From contig DATJAL010000054.1 in the NCBI GenBank assembly GCA_035516255.1, positions 1 through 64,000 of the forward strand: DNA of 64,000 nucleotides, in the 5' to 3' direction. The notes beneath the pieces were generated by a model. That model ran no database searches, was not told where the DNA came from, and worked only from the letters and a program-made list of their open reading frames with translations. The stretch comes from Chitinivibrionales bacterium (GTDB lineage Bacteria > Fibrobacterota > Chitinivibrionia > Chitinivibrionales > FEN-1185). The translations under genes and the position numbers were made by a program. Of the stretch, positions 35,055 to 44,331 are shown piece after piece (the first letter of the stretch is position 1; each line of letters opens with the position of its first letter).

Positions 35055-37582
35055 ACGGACCGCCCACCTCCATGACGCCGCTCCCCATCATTGAGTTGAA
35101 CGACAAAATCCTCTCCGCTGTTCAAAACGGAAACCGGCTCATAATCCGAGCCCCCACGGGCTCCGGCAAGTCAACCCAAGTTCCTCAAATGCTGCTCGAT
35201 TCAGGAATTTGCTCCGGGCAAATTCTCGTACTGCAGCCGCGGCGGCTCGCCGCGCGCATGCTTGCGGCTCGCGTGGCCGAAGAACGGGGAACTGCACTGG
35301 GTAATGAGATTGGGTTCCAGACGCGTTTCGAGTCTGCCGTTTCAAAGGACACGCGCGTCCGGTTCATAACCGAGGGCATCCTGCCGCGAATGTTCTTGTC
35401 GGATAGGAATTTATCTGAGGTATCCGCAGTGATATTTGACGAATTCCACGAGCGCAGCCTCACCACCGATGTGGGGCTTGGCCTTGTCGCGGATTTACAG
35501 AAGAAAACAAGATCGGATTTACGGATCATCGTCATGTCAGCCACTTTGGATAGTGCTCCGTTAAAGGATTATCTGCAAGGATCCGCGGTTATCGAATCTG
35601 CGGGAAGGACGTTTCCCATCGCCCTGCGTTATGCGAGCAGTCATGCATCACAAAAACCTCCGGTATGGAAAATTGCCGCTGCTGCAACGGCAAATCTTGT
35701 CATAAAAGAAAAAGGCGACATCCTCATATTCATGCCGGGAGCTTATGAAATCAGGAGAACCGTTGAAGCGGTTTCACAGACGGTGCGCTCTGAAAGCGTA
35801 ACGGTGCTGCCGCTGTATGGCGATCTGCCTGCGAACCGGCAGCACCAGGTCATGGAAAACGCCGGACGCAGAAAAATCATCGTGGCCACGAACATCGCGG
35901 AAACATCGCTCACCATCCCCGGCGTACGGCATGTGATCGATTCCGGTCTCGCGCGCGTCAACCGGTATGATTCGGGACGCGGGTTCAACACCCTGTTCAC
36001 GGAACCAATAAGCATGGATTCGGCCGACCAGCGCGCGGGCCGCGCGGGACGTGAAGACGCCGGCGTGTGCGTGAGGCTGTGGAGCGAGACCGAGCATGCG
36101 GGGAGAGGCAGACGAACCACACCCGAGGTGCTCAGGGTCGATCTCGCTGAAACGGTTTTGCATTTGCGGATGATGGGGTATCCGTCACCCGATGAATTTC
36201 CATGGTTTGAAAAACCGCCGGTTCTGGCAATAGCCGCCGCAAATGAACTTCTTGCGCTCCTTGGAGCTTTGGACGCTTCAGGAAAAATCACTGATACCGG
36301 AAAAGAAATGAGCGAGTTTCCCATGCACCCGCGGCTCGCGCGGCTTCTCATCGAGGCCGGGAAGCGGGGAGCGGCCCGGCTCGCGTCATTCGGAGCCGCG
36401 CTCTTATCGGAGCGCTCCGCGCTTGCGGGAAAACCGGAATATCCGGAGGAGACGCACCGCCACGAATTGGCGTCCGATTTTTACGGCCAGTATTGCCTGC
36501 TTGAAAAAATCAGCAAAAGCGGATTTGATCCGGCGATGTGCGCACGAAATGCCGTGAACGCGGGCGCGGCGCGCAATATTCTGCGAACGCAGGCGCTGTT
36601 CCTCCAGCTTTGCCGGCAAAAAGGCCTTCACACACGCGACTCGCAGGACGCGCCGATCGCGCTTGCGCAAAGCCTGCTTCTTGCGTATCCCGACCACCTT
36701 GCCGTGCGTAAAGACAAAGGCACCCTCAATTGCAGGTTGCGGAACAACCGGCATGGCGAGCTTGAAAGAAACAGCCTTGCGCGGAGCGCCGAAATTCTTA
36801 TCGCTGCGGAAATAAGGGAGATAAAGGATCCAAAACAAAAACTCAGGACCATGCTGTCGCTTGCAACGGAAATAAAAAAGGAATGGCTGCGGGAATATTT
36901 CGTGGATGATTGGCGATCAGAATCGGGCGTGGAATGGAATACTATCGAACAGGCGGTGGAAAGCCGCGGCAGTACTTGGTGTCTCGGTGTATTGATAGAG
37001 GAGAAAAAATATATAAATGTAGACCTTGAAAAGGCATCAAGCCTGCTTGCGGATATAATTATAGAAAAAAACATGCCGCTCAAGGGCTGGGACCAGGCGG
37101 CATCCGATTTCATCAACCGGGTGCGCTGGGCGTCGGAACAGTTTCCAGATGAGAAACTGCCATCGTTCACGGAAGACGACAGGCGCCTTGTCGTGCATGC
37201 CATGTGCGAAGGCGAGCGGCGTTATGCAATCGTGAGGGACAAGCCGGCGCTGCCCTTTTTGCATGAATCGCTCAATTGCCGGCAGCACCGTTTCTTGGAT
37301 TCGGCCGCGCCGCCGTATGTCGAGCTGCCCAACGGCAGGAGAATGCGCATCCAATATGAGCCGGGAAAGCAGCCGCGCGGACGTACGCGCATCCAGGACC
37401 TTTACGGAATGCGAAGCACGCCACGCGTCGGTAATAACAGGGTACCGTTGCTCATCGAAATCCTCGCACCCAACAACCGGCCGGTGCAGATCACCGAAGA
37501 TTTGGAAAGCTTCTGGAAAATCCACTATCCGGAATTGAAAAAGACGCTGAGCAGAAGGTATCCCAAGCATGAGTGGCGATAA
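35048..37582 (+). CDS. hrpB: ATP-dependent RNA helicase HrpB
   Basis: An 844-residue DEAH-family helicase. APTGSGKSTQVP (Walker A, about residue 35), FDEFHERS (DExH), SATLD, ATNIAETSLTIPGV and QRAGRAGRE are the core motifs; HA2/ratchet sequences follow, and the C-terminus (RTRIQDLYGM, then SFWKIHYPELKKTL and RYPKHEW) is specific to HrpB. It probably remodels RNA, though its physiological role in bacteria is poorly known. An open frame extends 53 codons upstream inside the preceding gene; the ATG at 35048, or the one at 35072, is the realistic start. A repeat with two hairpins directly follows the gene. Confidence 0.9.
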   Translation: MVNGPPTSMTPLPIIELNDKILSAVQNGNRLIIRAPTGSGKSTQVPQMLLDSGICSGQILVLQPRRLAARMLAARVAEERGTALGNEIGFQTRFESAVSKDTRVRFITEGILPRMFLSDRNLSEVSAVIFDEFHERSLTTDVGLGLVADLQKKTRSDLRIIVMSATLDSAPLKDYLQGSAVIESAGRTFPIALRYASSHASQKPPVWKIAAAATANLVIKEKGDILIFMPGAYEIRRTVEAVSQTVRSESVTVLPLYGDLPANRQHQVMENAGRRKIIVATNIAETSLTIPGVRHVIDSGLARVNRYDSGRGFNTLFTEPISMDSADQRAGRAGREDAGVCVRLWSETEHAGRGRRTTPEVLRVDLAETVLHLRMMGYPSPDEFPWFEKPPVLAIAAANELLALLGALDASGKITDTGKEMSEFPMHPRLARLLIEAGKRGAARLASFGAALLSERSALAGKPEYPEETHRHELASDFYGQYCLLEKISKSGFDPAMCARNAVNAGAARNILRTQALFLQLCRQKGLHTRDSQDAPIALAQSLLLAYPDHLAVRKDKGTLNCRLRNNRHGELERNSLARSAEILIAAEIREIKDPKQKLRTMLSLATEIKKEWLREYFVDDWRSESGVEWNTIEQAVESRGSTWCLGVLIEEKKYINVDLEKASSLLADIIIEKNMPLKGWDQAASDFINRVRWASEQFPDEKLPSFTEDDRRLVVHAMCEGERRYAIVRDKPALPFLHESLNCRQHRFLDSAAPPYVELPNGRRMRIQYEPGKQPRGRTRIQDLYGMRSTPRVGNNRVPLLIEILAPNNRPVQITEDLESFWKIHYPELKKTLSRRYPKHEWR

Positions 37583-37596
37583 TCGCCACAGGCGAC

Positions 37597-37652
37597 GGGG
37601 GCGTTGCCCCCGAACCCCCACCTACTTTCTGTCAACAGCGACAGAAAGTAGG
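37597..37652. repeat. double-hairpin intergenic repeat after hrpB
   Basis: Two hairpins stand side by side: GGGGGC-GTT-GCCCCC near 37597-37611, then a perfect 13-base stem CCTACTTTCTGTC / GACAGAAAGTAGG at 37621-37652 with loop AACAGC, continuing into CAAAGAACGCCGCG. There is no T-tract right after the second stem. The pattern (CTACTTTC..GAAAGTAGGCAAAGAA) resembles a repeat seen in other environmental genomes. Confidence 0.65.
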
Positions 37653-37796
37653 CAAAGAACGCCGCGCCCGCAGCGCCGCCTGATCCCTCGGCAGTCGGGC
37701 CGCTCGTGAACGCCCTGCTTTTTTTTATTTTGGATATGCAATAAAACCGCCTACCTTTTGCATTGTCCTTCTCAAACTGCTATTTTTTAACCTCTC

Positions 37797-38591
37797 ATGA
37801 CCATCATCGATTTCCACACCCATATATTCCCGGACAGCCTTGCCGAACGCGCGCTGAACGCCCTCAAGGCGCATTCGCCCGAGGCGAAATCCTTCACCGA
37901 CGGCACGCTTGCGGGGTTGAGACGGTCCATGAAGCAGGCGGGCATTTCGCGGGCGGCGCTGCTTCCGATAGCCACCAAGCCTTCGCAGGTGTCAACGATC
38001 AATAAAACCTGCAAGGACCTTGTGGCGCCTGATACCATTCCCTTCGGGACGATTCATCCCGGCGCCGATACCTTTACCGACGATATCGCGGTGCTTGTTT
38101 CATCAGGTATCAAGGGCATCAAGTTCCATCCGGAGTATCAGGATTTTTACATAAGCGAGCCGCGTTATTTCCCCATTTACGACGCGCTCCAGTCCGCGGG
38201 CATGATCGTTGTTTTTCATGCGGGAAAAGACCCGGGGCCGTTTACCTGCGACCATGCGCTGCCGCCGGCGTTCAAAGAAATCCATAAGAATTTTCCGCGG
38301 CTTAAAATCGTTGCGGCGCACCTGGGCGGCTGGCGGGTGTGGGTGGATGTCGAAAAGTACATGCTCGATCTTCCTATTTATTTTGATTCGTCCGCCATCC
38401 GTGAATGGATGGCACCGGAGGAATTCATCAGGCTCGCGCGAAAGCATGGAACGGATAAAATACTTTTCGGCTCTGACTCGCCCTGGTTTGACCAGGCTGC
38501 CGATGTGCGATGGATCAACCTAATGAATCTCACCAGTGAAGAGAAGGAAAAGATATTCCATAAAAACGCGGAAATACTGCTTGGCGAATAA
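37797..38591 (+). CDS. amidohydrolase family 2 (TIM-barrel metal-dependent hydrolase)
   Basis: A 264-residue metallohydrolase. IDFHTHIFPDS at the N-terminus supplies the HxH metal ligands; GIKFHPEYQ, VVFHAGKDPG, AAHLGGW and LFGSDSPWF carry the further ligands and the catalytic aspartate. Family members act as decarboxylases or hydrolases on small cyclic or aromatic acids. No substrate can be read from sequence. Placed 73 bases before iorA, it could be transcribed with the aryl-acid genes, but the link is weak. Confidence 0.8.
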   Translation: MTIIDFHTHIFPDSLAERALNALKAHSPEAKSFTDGTLAGLRRSMKQAGISRAALLPIATKPSQVSTINKTCKDLVAPDTIPFGTIHPGADTFTDDIAVLVSSGIKGIKFHPEYQDFYISEPRYFPIYDALQSAGMIVVFHAGKDPGPFTCDHALPPAFKEIHKNFPRLKIVAAHLGGWRVWVDVEKYMLDLPIYFDSSAIREWMAPEEFIRLARKHGTDKILFGSDSPWFDQAADVRWINLMNLTSEEKEKIFHKNAEILLGE

Positions 38592-38664
38592 GAGTTTCAG
38601 GTTGCGGACATTATGTTCCCGGTTGGAAATGATTTAGATCATTCAGAACCCAAAAAATTACGGT

Positions 38665-40440
38665 ATGGCACTAAATCTCAACAATCATGTAAATTCTACC
38701 TCTATGGAAAATCAAAAAAACATGACTGCACAAGAACTCGTTTCCGGCGACGAGGCGGTCGCGCGCGGCGCATGGGAAGCGGGACTGCGCGTCGCCTGCG
38801 CCTATCCCGGGACGCCGTCCACCGAAATACTCGAGACCCTGGCCGGATTCGACGGCGTTGACACGCAATGGTCTGTCAACGAGAAGGTGGCGTTTGAAGT
38901 GGCGCTCGGCGCGGCCATTGCCGGCGGAAGGAGCCTGTACGCGTCCAAACATGTCGGTCTCAATGTGGCGATGGACCCGCTTATGACTGCGTCGTACACC
39001 GGCATCAACGCGGGTTTTGTCGCGGTCGTATGCGACGATCCGGGGCTCGCCTCGTCGCAAAACGAGCAGGACACCCGCTGGGTGGCGCCGTACGCGAAAC
39101 TTCCCATGATCGAACCCGCGAGTTCATCGGACGCATATAACTATATCAAATATGCTCTTGACATCAGCGAACAGTTCGATACGCCCGTACTGTTCCGCAT
39201 GTGCACCCGCGTGGCACATTCAAAAGAAAACGTTGCGGTCGGACAGCGGCAAGAAGTGCCGCTCAAACCGTTTGCGCCGAACATTCCCAAATACGTGATG
39301 GTGCCGCGCAACGCGTACCAGAAGCACATTCTCGTCGAGAAGCGACTTTTGCAGCTTGCCGCGCTGTCCGAAAAAACGCCGCTTAATAAAATCGAAAAAG
39401 GGAGCGCGAAGCTCGGGTTCATCACGTCCGGCATCTCGTACCAGTATCTTAAAGAATGCTATCCCGACGCGTCGTTCCTGAAACTGGGGTTCACCTATCC
39501 GTTCTGCGACGGAAAAATCGCGCTCTTTGCGAAAAGCGTGAAGGAACTCGTGGTGGTGGAGGAGCTTGATCCGATCATCGAGGACCATGTGCGGATGCTC
39601 GGCATCAAGGCGAAGGCAAAACACCCGTCGTTCAGGATAGGCGAGCTGCTGCCCCAGTACATGCCTCTTATTTGCAAAGGCGCAAAGAAAAAAGAAATTC
39701 CCTCCACCGCACGCAAACCGGTGCTCTGCCCGGGATGCCCGCACCGTTTCGTGTTTTCGGTGCTCAGGCGCAACAAGACGGTGGTCGCGGGCGACATCGG
39801 CTGCTACACGCTTGGCGCAAGTCCGCCTCTCGCGGCCCTGCACACCTGTCTGTGCATGGGCTCGGCAGTCACCTTGCACGAGGGATTCAGGCGCATTCTG
39901 CCGGATGGGAAGATTGTGGGAGTTCTTGGAGACTCAACATTTGTGCATTCTGGGATCACCGGCATCGTCAACGCCGCCTACAACCGGATGAAGGGGCTCA
40001 TCATCGTCCTCGACAATTCAACCACGGCAATGACCGGCGGCCAGAACCATCCGGCGACGGGCAAGACCATCCGCGACGAGCCCACCAAGCAGCTCTCGCT
40101 TGAGGCGATCTGCAAGGCGAGCGGCGCGGAAAACGTTGACGTGATCGACCCGAAAAACATCAAGCAGCTCGACGCGCTTGTCAGGCAGCGGCTTGCCGAC
40201 AACGCGCTGTCGGTGATCATCGCGCGGCGGCCGTGCAAGCTCATCGACCGCGAGAGGCTGCAGATGCCCGCGTTCGACAAGGCAAAATGCAAATCGTGCG
40301 GCATCTGCTTCAGCCTCGACTGTCCGGCGCTGACCAGAACGGCCGAGGGCTTTGTGGAGATAAACAAGTCGTTGTGCGCGGGCTGCTATCTGTGCGCGGA
40401 CCTGTGCCCGGCGGAGGCGTTGATCAAACCATTTAAATAG
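38665..40440 (+). CDS. iorA: indolepyruvate:ferredoxin oxidoreductase, alpha subunit
   Basis: A 591-residue catalytic subunit with the pyruvate-family order: an N-terminal pyrimidine-binding domain (CAYPGTPSTEI, SNEKVAFE-like segment), a transketolase C-like region, a ThDP-binding domain from about 350 (CPGCPHR, GDIGCYTLG, GDSTFVHSG, LDNSTTAMTGGQNHP), and a C-terminal 2x[4Fe-4S] ferredoxin domain (CKSCGICFSLDCP; CAGCYLCADLCP). It converts aryl-pyruvates from aromatic amino acids to aryl-acetyl-CoA, reducing ferredoxin, or runs backwards for synthesis. ATGs at 38704 and 38722 are alternative starts; the conserved part begins near QELVSGDEAV. It is followed by iorB and a CoA ligase. Confidence 0.95.
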   Translation: MALNLNNHVNSTSMENQKNMTAQELVSGDEAVARGAWEAGLRVACAYPGTPSTEILETLAGFDGVDTQWSVNEKVAFEVALGAAIAGGRSLYASKHVGLNVAMDPLMTASYTGINAGFVAVVCDDPGLASSQNEQDTRWVAPYAKLPMIEPASSSDAYNYIKYALDISEQFDTPVLFRMCTRVAHSKENVAVGQRQEVPLKPFAPNIPKYVMVPRNAYQKHILVEKRLLQLAALSEKTPLNKIEKGSAKLGFITSGISYQYLKECYPDASFLKLGFTYPFCDGKIALFAKSVKELVVVEELDPIIEDHVRMLGIKAKAKHPSFRIGELLPQYMPLICKGAKKKEIPSTARKPVLCPGCPHRFVFSVLRRNKTVVAGDIGCYTLGASPPLAALHTCLCMGSAVTLHEGFRRILPDGKIVGVLGDSTFVHSGITGIVNAAYNRMKGLIIVLDNSTTAMTGGQNHPATGKTIRDEPTKQLSLEAICKASGAENVDVIDPKNIKQLDALVRQRLADNALSVIIARRPCKLIDRERLQMPAFDKAKCKSCGICFSLDCPALTRTAEGFVEINKSLCAGCYLCADLCPAEALIKPFK

Positions 40441-40540
40441 ATGGTTACTGTTGACAGTTGACTGTTGACAGTGTAATCCTGAAAAAATGTAATAATGTTT
40501 TGCTGTTAACTGCAAACCGTCAACGGTCAACAAATCGAAT
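40441..40540. repeat. GTTGAC / GTCAAC inverted repeat cluster
   Basis: Between iorA and iorB, the left part repeats TGTTGACAG and TTGACTGTTGACAG, and the right part carries the reverse-complement motifs (CTGTTAACTG, CCGTCAACGGTCAAC). The two arms could fold into an imperfect stem of about 25 bases. The 120-base gap is long for two genes of one operon. Confidence 0.6.
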
Positions 40541-40560
40541 CTAAACGAAAATAAAAAGAC

Positions 40561-41085
40561 ATGAGGGCAAAAAAAGAAATTTCCGTTGAAAGGATCTGGA
40601 ACGTCCTGTTCTGCGGCACCGGCGGACAGGGCGTTCTTACCGCTTCCGAAATCTGCGCCGTCGTGGCGATGAATGCCGGCTTTCACGTAAAAAAGTCGGA
40701 GGTGCACGGCATGGCGCAGCGCGGCGGGTCGGTTGAATCGCACCTGCGGTTCGGCGCAAAGGTCTCTTCGCCTCTCATTCGTCCCGGCCAGGCTGATTAT
40801 ATTGTGTGCTTCCATGAAGGTGAAGGGCAAAGGATGAACGGCTTTCTTAAAAAAGGCGGATTGTCCTTTCTTTCTTTCCTTACCGATCCTCAATTTCAAC
40901 CTCGCGACAAGCGTTTCGGCAACACGTTTGCCCTCGGGATCCTGAGCGCGTTTCTGCCCATGACGGAAGAAACCTGGCGCGCGGCGCTTAAAAAAATGCT
41001 CAAACGGTCGCTGGTTGAAAACGAACAGGCGTTCACCGACGGGAGAAGCGCTGGATTTGCGTGGCTGGGGAGACAAAAAGCCTGA
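40561..41085 (+). CDS. iorB: indolepyruvate:ferredoxin oxidoreductase, beta subunit
   Basis: A 174-residue gamma-domain subunit, the short form. The family marks are FCGTGGQGVLTASE near residue 17 and VHGMAQRGGSVESHLRFG near 48, which contact the CoA and substrate face of the alpha subunit. It completes the IorAB heterodimer. The reading frame ends 6 bases before the first phenylacetate-CoA ligase, so the aryl-CoA product and the ligase reaction are linked on one transcript. Confidence 0.95.
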   Translation: MRAKKEISVERIWNVLFCGTGGQGVLTASEICAVVAMNAGFHVKKSEVHGMAQRGGSVESHLRFGAKVSSPLIRPGQADYIVCFHEGEGQRMNGFLKKGGLSFLSFLTDPQFQPRDKRFGNTFALGILSAFLPMTEETWRAALKKMLKRSLVENEQAFTDGRSAGFAWLGRQKA

Positions 41086-41090
41086 TTTCC

Positions 41091-42401
41091 ATGGAAACCT
41101 CCTTTCTTGACAAGCGGGCCGAAACACGTGACCGGCCGTCGATTCAGCTCGATCAACTCCGCCTTTTGCGGGAGACCGTCGACCAGGCGTTGAAGACGCC
41201 GTTCTACCAGAAGAAGCTGAATGATTCGGGAGTCTCTTCAGGACACGACATCAAAGCCCTGCCTGACATCACGCGCCTGCCGTTTACCACGAAAAACGAT
41301 CTGCGCGACGCATATCCGCGAAAACACCTTGCCGTGCCCGTTGAAGAAGTCGTGCGCGTGCACATGTCAAGCGGTACCACCGGCATACCGACGGTCATCT
41401 ATTACACCCGGGAGGACCTTGACAACTGGACGCTTCTTCTCACGCGCTCCATCATCGCCACCGGATGCAAAAAAGGCGACGTGTTCCAGAACATGATGAC
41501 CTATGGCCTTTTCACCGGCGGGCTTGGACTCCATTACGGCGCCGAAAAGGCGGGCATGATGGTGATCCCCGCCGGATCCGGCAACACGAAGCGCCAGCTC
41601 TGGCTCATGAAGGAATTCAGAACGACCGTCGTGCACGCAACGCCGAGCTACATGCTGCATATTTATTCCGAACTTGTCAAGGAAGGATATGCGCTCTCGG
41701 ACCTGCGGCTTAAAAAGGCCTTTCTCGGCGCGGAACCGTACTCGGAGAATACGCGGAAGAAGATCGAGGATCTTTTTAAGATCGACGCGTATAATTCTTA
41801 CGGCCTCAGCGAAATGAACGGGCCTGGCGTGGCGTTCGAATGCGAACATAAATGCGGCATGCATGTGTGGGAGGATTCCTACATTGTCGAGGTGATCAAT
41901 CCCGAAACGATGGAACCGTGCGTGGACGGGGAAGAGGGCGAGCTCGTTTTCACCACGCTCAGGCGCAGGGCAACGCCCCTTCTGCGGTACCGCACGCGCG
42001 ATCTGTCGAAAATCATCAGCGGTCCCTGCGCCTGCGGCAGGACGCACCGCCGCATCGACCGGATCATGGCGCGCACCGACGACATGCTCATCATCAACGG
42101 CGTGAACGTGTTTCCGTCGCAGATCGAAGAAGTGCTCATGCACATGCCCGAAATGGGCACCAACTACCAGATCGTCATTGATAAAAAGGAATCGCTCGAC
42201 CGCATGACCGTCAAGACCGAAGTGCATTCGAACCTGTTCAAAGACGACATGCGCGGACTCGATGCGCTGTCGAAGCGCATCAGGGACACCATCAAATCAA
42301 CGGTGCTGGTGAATCCCGTGGTGGAACTCCATGAACCGGGGATGCTGCCGGTATACGAGGGCAAGGCAAAACGGGTCATCGACAACAGGCCCGCTCTCTG
42401 A
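41091..42401 (+). CDS. paaK: phenylacetate-CoA ligase, copy 1
   Basis: A 436-residue acyl-adenylating enzyme. The P-loop-like motif SSGTTGIPTV (about 95), YGLSEMNGPGV, the GELVFTT strand, LRYRTRD and the C-terminal DDMLIINGVNVFPSQIEEV are the phenylacetate-CoA ligase set. It forms aryl-acetyl-CoA from aryl-acetate, CoA and ATP, or in reverse releases aryl-acetate with ATP gain. Closeness to iorAB suggests the aryl-acetyl-CoA link. A GTG at 41061 overlapping iorB is an alternative start; I prefer the ATG at 41091. Two paralogs lie in the same neighbourhood. Confidence 0.92.
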   Translation: METSFLDKRAETRDRPSIQLDQLRLLRETVDQALKTPFYQKKLNDSGVSSGHDIKALPDITRLPFTTKNDLRDAYPRKHLAVPVEEVVRVHMSSGTTGIPTVIYYTREDLDNWTLLLTRSIIATGCKKGDVFQNMMTYGLFTGGLGLHYGAEKAGMMVIPAGSGNTKRQLWLMKEFRTTVVHATPSYMLHIYSELVKEGYALSDLRLKKAFLGAEPYSENTRKKIEDLFKIDAYNSYGLSEMNGPGVAFECEHKCGMHVWEDSYIVEVINPETMEPCVDGEEGELVFTTLRRRATPLLRYRTRDLSKIISGPCACGRTHRRIDRIMARTDDMLIINGVNVFPSQIEEVLMHMPEMGTNYQIVIDKKESLDRMTVKTEVHSNLFKDDMRGLDALSKRIRDTIKSTVLVNPVVELHEPGMLPVYEGKAKRVIDNRPAL

Positions 42402-42599
42402 TGCAGAGGCTTCCCGGCCCCCGGTGATCCTCATTTCCGAACGCTTTTTCCTATTATATTGTGATTTTTTTTCATTTAATGCATTAAACAATTTATTATA
42501 TTTTTCTCAGCCAATTTCCACATCGTTTACATAACGAAAAAGAATGTCAATTCTCATTTGAAAGCTTCACCATCACCATTTTACCATGAGGGAGGTTGC

Positions 42600-43985
42600 A
42601 TGCGTATCTTGAGTTCATTGATGTGTGTCCTGTTTCTGTGCGGCGTTGTCCTGGCCGCCGATTCCACGTCGGCAAAGGCCCCGGCCGCGGCACCAGCTCC
42701 GGCTGTCGAAAAGGCCGCGCGGGCTCCTGCAGCCGAGGCTCCTGCTCCCGCAGCGGAACCGGCCCCGGCTCCTGCACCCGTTGTTGAAACTCCTGCCCCG
42801 GCCCCGGTCGTTGCGCCGAAACCTGCGGCACCGTCGGGCATCCAGCTCACGTGGTACGGCATGGCAATGCTGCGATTGCGGGAAGAAATAATCACCAACT
42901 GGTTGACAACAAAGGACAGAGAAGAAAAAGCAACCTTTTCGTACCAGATCGCCTATAAACTTGGCCTGAAAGTGAAGCCGAACGACCAGACGCTGATACA
43001 GTTCGAACTGGGCAATGACTGGTATGCCACCGAAGAAGCTTACGGGATACCCGGCAATTACTATCAGAAAAGAAACCCGCTCACTCCCTGGTTCTGCCTT
43101 GCCTATGCACAGTGGGATCCCGGTTACCTGCACCTCCAGGCCGGTATCATTCCGGTAAGGGGCACGCCGCTGATGGATCTTCTCGGCGTTTCGATTCTTC
43201 TGAACAGGACCTATAAAATGGCGGCCCACCTGCCATGGGGCGTGGTCACAAATTTCAGCCAAACGGGATTGCGGCTCGGAGCGCCCATTCTCAAGGGTGA
43301 GAAGGCCGAAGATTTCAACATCGGCGTGGACCTGATGTCGGCGGTGCTCGAACAGCGGCAGATCCTCGCCGGAATCGACACGATGAAGCTCAATCCCATT
43401 GCCGTGGAATTCCTGCTTGAGGTTCCAATGACCGTTGCCGGATTGAACCTGACGCCGCAGGCGTTCATCGTTCCCAACCGCAGCTACAACAGGTCCACCG
43501 GCAAAAGCGACCTGGAATTCGGTGCCGGCTTTGATCTCGGCTACAAGGTCAATCCCGACATCGTTTTGCGGGGAGGCTTCGGATATGCGCGCAATTCCAA
43601 CTTGAATTCGTATAAAAACGCCGACGGCACTTACAACATGATGTACGACGTAATCCCCGATCCGACGGTCTCAAAGACCGATACGATAAACAGCAAGCTT
43701 GACAATGTAGGATTCGACAGGTGGGGCACCAACCTGAACGTCGGTACGACCATCGCACTCGGGCCCGGCAAGCTTGATCTGGATTTCAACCTCAGCAACG
43801 AGCAGAACTCCTGCGACACCACCGTCAACGACTGGTATCCCTTCGTGGACGTCAAGTACGGCTGGGCGCTCACCAAGAACTTCATCCTTATGCCACGGGT
43901 GCGGTTCTTCATGGCCGCGCCGCACGTGAAGTATGATTTCAAGGAAACCACGCGGCCCGAGCTGATTTTCACGGGAGTGTTCTAA
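42600..43985 (+). CDS. porin-like outer-membrane barrel with Ala/Pro-rich linker
   Basis: A 461-residue exported protein. A signal peptide (LCGVVLAAD at its end) is followed by a low-complexity segment (about 25-75) of alternating Ala, Pro, Glu and Lys, then a beta-rich region with regular amphipathic strands (YGMAMLRLREEI, LGYKVNPDIVLRGGFGY, KLDLDFNLS) ending in the aromatic GVF. It resembles a small-molecule or general porin; no family name is clear. The ribosome site GGGAGG precedes the ATG at 42600. It stands between the aryl-acid ligase and transport genes, so it may carry their substrates across the outer membrane (inference). Confidence 0.7.
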   Translation: MRILSSLMCVLFLCGVVLAADSTSAKAPAAAPAPAVEKAARAPAAEAPAPAAEPAPAPAPVVETPAPAPVVAPKPAAPSGIQLTWYGMAMLRLREEIITNWLTTKDREEKATFSYQIAYKLGLKVKPNDQTLIQFELGNDWYATEEAYGIPGNYYQKRNPLTPWFCLAYAQWDPGYLHLQAGIIPVRGTPLMDLLGVSILLNRTYKMAAHLPWGVVTNFSQTGLRLGAPILKGEKAEDFNIGVDLMSAVLEQRQILAGIDTMKLNPIAVEFLLEVPMTVAGLNLTPQAFIVPNRSYNRSTGKSDLEFGAGFDLGYKVNPDIVLRGGFGYARNSNLNSYKNADGTYNMMYDVIPDPTVSKTDTINSKLDNVGFDRWGTNLNVGTTIALGPGKLDLDFNLSNEQNSCDTTVNDWYPFVDVKYGWALTKNFILMPRVRFFMAAPHVKYDFKETTRPELIFTGVF

Positions 43986-44016
43986 ATCGGTTTGCTTGAG
44001 GAACTGTGTTTTGGAA

Positions 44017-44050
44017 GGGGAGGGAACAGTGGGTTCCCTCTCCTTTTTTT
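44017..44050 (+). terminator. Rho-independent terminator of the porin-like gene
   Basis: An 11-base stem (GGGGAGGGAAC against GTTCCCTCTCC, one G-U pair) with a five-base loop, followed by seven T residues on the plus strand. It sits 32 bases past the stop codon. Confidence 0.88.
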
Positions 44051-44173
44051 ATATCCGTTATTGCCTCTCGCAAGGCACGCAAAGAGCGCCAAGAAATAAA
44101 TAATCAGTAGGTTAACAAATGACATTCAGCGGATTTGTTGGCCCAGTGAAAGCGGAAACCCGGATGATTTGTT

Positions 44174-44203
44174 GACTGGACTCCCGCATGCGCGGGAGCG
44201 GCG
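44174..44203. repeat. dispersed palindromic repeat, copy 2
   Basis: CTCCCGC-ATG-CGCGGGAG forms the same hairpin as copy 1 at 19153, again flanked by a GACTGGA-type arm. Upstream at 44063-44098 is a different short repeat, CGCAAGGCACGCAAAGAGCG. The gap 43986-44331 otherwise holds only the terminator at 44017. Confidence 0.7.
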
Positions 44204-44331
44204 TTGGTTATTTTTGGATGCGCTCAGGTGAGCTCAAAGAGATTGCTTCGTGGAGTTTGTCCCGAGATTTGCCGAGGGGCTCGCAATGGCACATCTATCA
44301 ATTCATCAACTCGTTTACCCCGTCAACTCGT

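Noticed and set aside
37621-37652. Stem-loop after hrpB as a Rho-independent terminator
   Set aside because: No T-tract directly follows; the flanks match a dispersed-repeat pattern instead.
40018-41127. 369-codon minus-strand open frame across iorA and iorB
   Set aside because: It is antisense to two strongly conserved genes, has Arg/His-rich composition and no family features.
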